Source of the DNA: Nostoc sp. ATCC 53789
Lineage (GTDB): Bacteria > Cyanobacteriota > Cyanobacteriia > Cyanobacteriales > Nostocaceae
Reading direction: 5' to 3'
Length of the DNA stretch: 64,000 bases
Assembly (NCBI RefSeq): GCF_009873495.1
Contig: NZ_CP046703.1
Span: 3,062,501-3,126,500 of the forward strand
The notes below the pieces were generated by a model. That model saw nothing but the letters and a program-made list of their open reading frames with translations. It did no database searches and was not told the origin of the DNA. Positions 63,701 to 64,000 of the stretch are shown in pieces; position 1 is the first letter of the stretch, and every line of letters starts with the position of its first letter. The position numbers and the translations under genes are program-made.

Positions 63701-64000
63701 TAAAGCCAATACTACCAGTGGCATCGCCAATCAAGTTATTGCCAAAGTCAGTGACGCTACCGGACACGTCAGGTTGTATATCATCGGCAAGGGACTTGTC
63801 AAAGTTGTCTGCAATGATGGTGTTACTAACTTTCATGGGGCTACCATAGCTAGCAACACCCCCACCATTACCAACATCATTGCTATCTGAGTCGGCTGTG
63901 TTGTTAGTAATTGTGGTATTGATCAGAGTGAGATTGTCGTTATTTGTGTAGCTGCCGCTATTATATATACCACCGCCTTCGTCATTGGCTGTATTGCCTG
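60762..64000 (-). CDS. Giant secreted Calx-beta/RTX repeat protein, 5' end outside window
   Basis: The frame stays open through 64000, so at least 1079 residues are the C-terminal part of a larger protein. Order in the visible part: a beta-helix region ending in a choice-of-anchor Q block (DPKLSSLQNNGGATFTHALL, DIGAYEV), a Calx-beta domain (TISIIATDNTADENSGNSGS), a second Ser/Asn-rich beta-helix (SNSTISGNSALSGGGISNSG), a second, diverged copy of the Q block (DPKLSPLQNNGGTTLTHALF), and many RTX calcium-binding nonapeptides (GNDTLLGSLGNDSLLGGAGN). RTX tails direct type I secretion; the protein is probably a cell-surface or extracellular adhesin. Symbol not assigned. Confidence 0.9.
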   Translation of the reverse strand, partial: GNTANDEGGGIYNSGSYTNNDNLTLINTTITNNTADSDSNDVGNGGGVASYGSPMKVSNTIIADNFDKSLADDIQPDVSGSVTDFGNNLIGDATGSIGFTTSTLVGTTANPIDPKLSSLQNNGGATFTHALLADSPALNAGNNSLVPPGVTTDQRSAGFDRISGLAVDIGAYEVQPSIITPPNNPNPLVPTISIIATDNTADENSGNSGSYRVSRSNSNGALTVNFSANGNASIADYNLSVGGKPVIGNSIVIANGQSYVDITLTPVNDIQAEAAENLTLNLAADSAYQIDNVNYTATVAIAANDLVVTNTNDSGDGSLRQAILNANATAGADIITFAGVFGDKTPDIITLTTDKLTITNDITLLGTGAANLTLSGNNASGVFEISGTGTDANINGLKIANANDAFGSILVNNNTSLNLTASIVSGNKGAVGGIFNKGTLSLTNSTVSNNSGSSFGGGIFNKGNLSLTNSIVSGNGASISYSSAFGGGIFNTGTLSIIGSTISGNGASASGLNRYGPDPYPSYGGGIYNSGSVSLSNSTISGNSALSGGGISNSGILNITSSTVSGNKASGGNGGGISSSGILNLNSTTITNNTAEDLYNWGGGTGGGVSGGGTINVGNTIIAGNFNNRNLYGGDINPDVSGDFIDDGNNLIGDNTGSTGFTSSSSIVGNSTNPIDPKLSPLQNNGGTTLTHALFEDSPAINAGNNALIPVGIITDQRGIEFDRTSEGKVDIGALEFNGLIGTSGADNLVGNNYADIIYAKAGNDIIAGNQGNDILTGGGGKDKFVYNLGDGVDTITDFGGLGKGSNPSAAIIGQLDTLKFQGAGLTARNMLLTQNSNNLEITFEGVDDDKVILQNFPLENLDNLSSIGNILFDGQTKIRDSFDVFNANSTQSTIFNKNTVTFLNDLNNNVNGFDNSADVINGQGGNDRIDGKSGNDLLRGGEGNDTLLGSLGNDSLLGGAGNDSLLGGAGNDILIGGSGSDTLTGGSGYDQFIYQSLSDSDDTITDFDLSQDKLVFTDLFKSRGYSTSNPILDGNLQFVQSGTSTLVQVLGYYSFYTFATLDNFTATNLVVGGNVFV

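Noticed and set aside
1..64000. tRNA or rRNA genes
   Set aside because: I looked for T-loop and acceptor patterns in the gene-free stretches and found none that fold convincingly; a covariance-model scan would be decisive.

Overview
The window is chromosomal DNA of a filamentous, probably heterocyst-forming cyanobacterium of the Nostoc/Anabaena type. The evidence is the very high density of the HIP1 octamer GCGATCGC, cyanobacterial marker genes (chlB, psb32, ycf37-like, a HetP-family gene, susA, DUF4327, DUF4278 and CyRepA1 proteins), and the repeat load typical of these genomes: tandem heptamers, 20-40 bp small dispersed repeats and MITEs.

Layout. 0-6.7 kb is transposon-rich: IS630 remnants, a parvulin-type isomerase, an IS110-family transposase, an unrecognised 444-residue protein and a complete IS630 element with matched terminal repeats. 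6.8-21.5 kb is mostly housekeeping: dapB, a membrane protein, a secreted beta-helix protein, precorrin-8X methylmutase, psb32, a YtxG/YtxH-like pair, an orphan Mn/Zn-binding lipoprotein, DUF4330, an M48 protease, a PPP phosphatase, DUF2470, and a 1051-residue CyRepA1-type plasmid replication protein. 22-26 kb holds a DUF4278 protein, a UDG-like protein, a decayed copy of the chlB 3' end, an antitoxin with a broken PIN toxin, and intact chlB. 26.6-35.5 kb has cyclophilin, copper amine oxidase, a Ycf37-like TPR protein, an amino-acid-type binding protein, rpmI-rplT, an RNase II/R enzyme with rpmG-rpsR, and an RDD protein. 35.6-40.3 kb has a PEP-CTERM-like protein, moeA, a class V aminotransferase and two small proteins. 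41-55 kb is a signalling and sugar region: a 1295-residue hybrid kinase, a DUF442 protein, a HetP-family protein, sucrose synthase, a GH65/beta-phosphoglucomutase fusion, a second kinase and an Rrf2 regulator. 55.5-64 kb has an ISAzo13-type element, pentapeptide, DUF2243 and DUF4129 proteins, argD, and the 3' part of a giant Calx-beta/RTX protein that runs off the right edge.

Most genes are single units or pairs with repeat-filled spacers. The clearest functional groups are rpmG-rpsR with the RNB nuclease (translation and RNA turnover), rpmI-rplT, and susA followed by the GH65-PGM fusion (sucrose and alpha-glucoside use). No tRNA, rRNA or CRISPR array was recognised.

The most unusual observations concern decay and repeat-driven change inside genes. 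The PIN toxin appears to have lost both its start codon and an internal codon while its antitoxin stays open. A diverged duplicate of the chlB 3' end lies beside that module. Short dispersed repeats are inserted in frame in an IS630 transposase and in moeA. A HetP-family protein ends inside a dispersed repeat. The linker of the GH65-PGM fusion is built from heptamer repeats that normally lie between genes.
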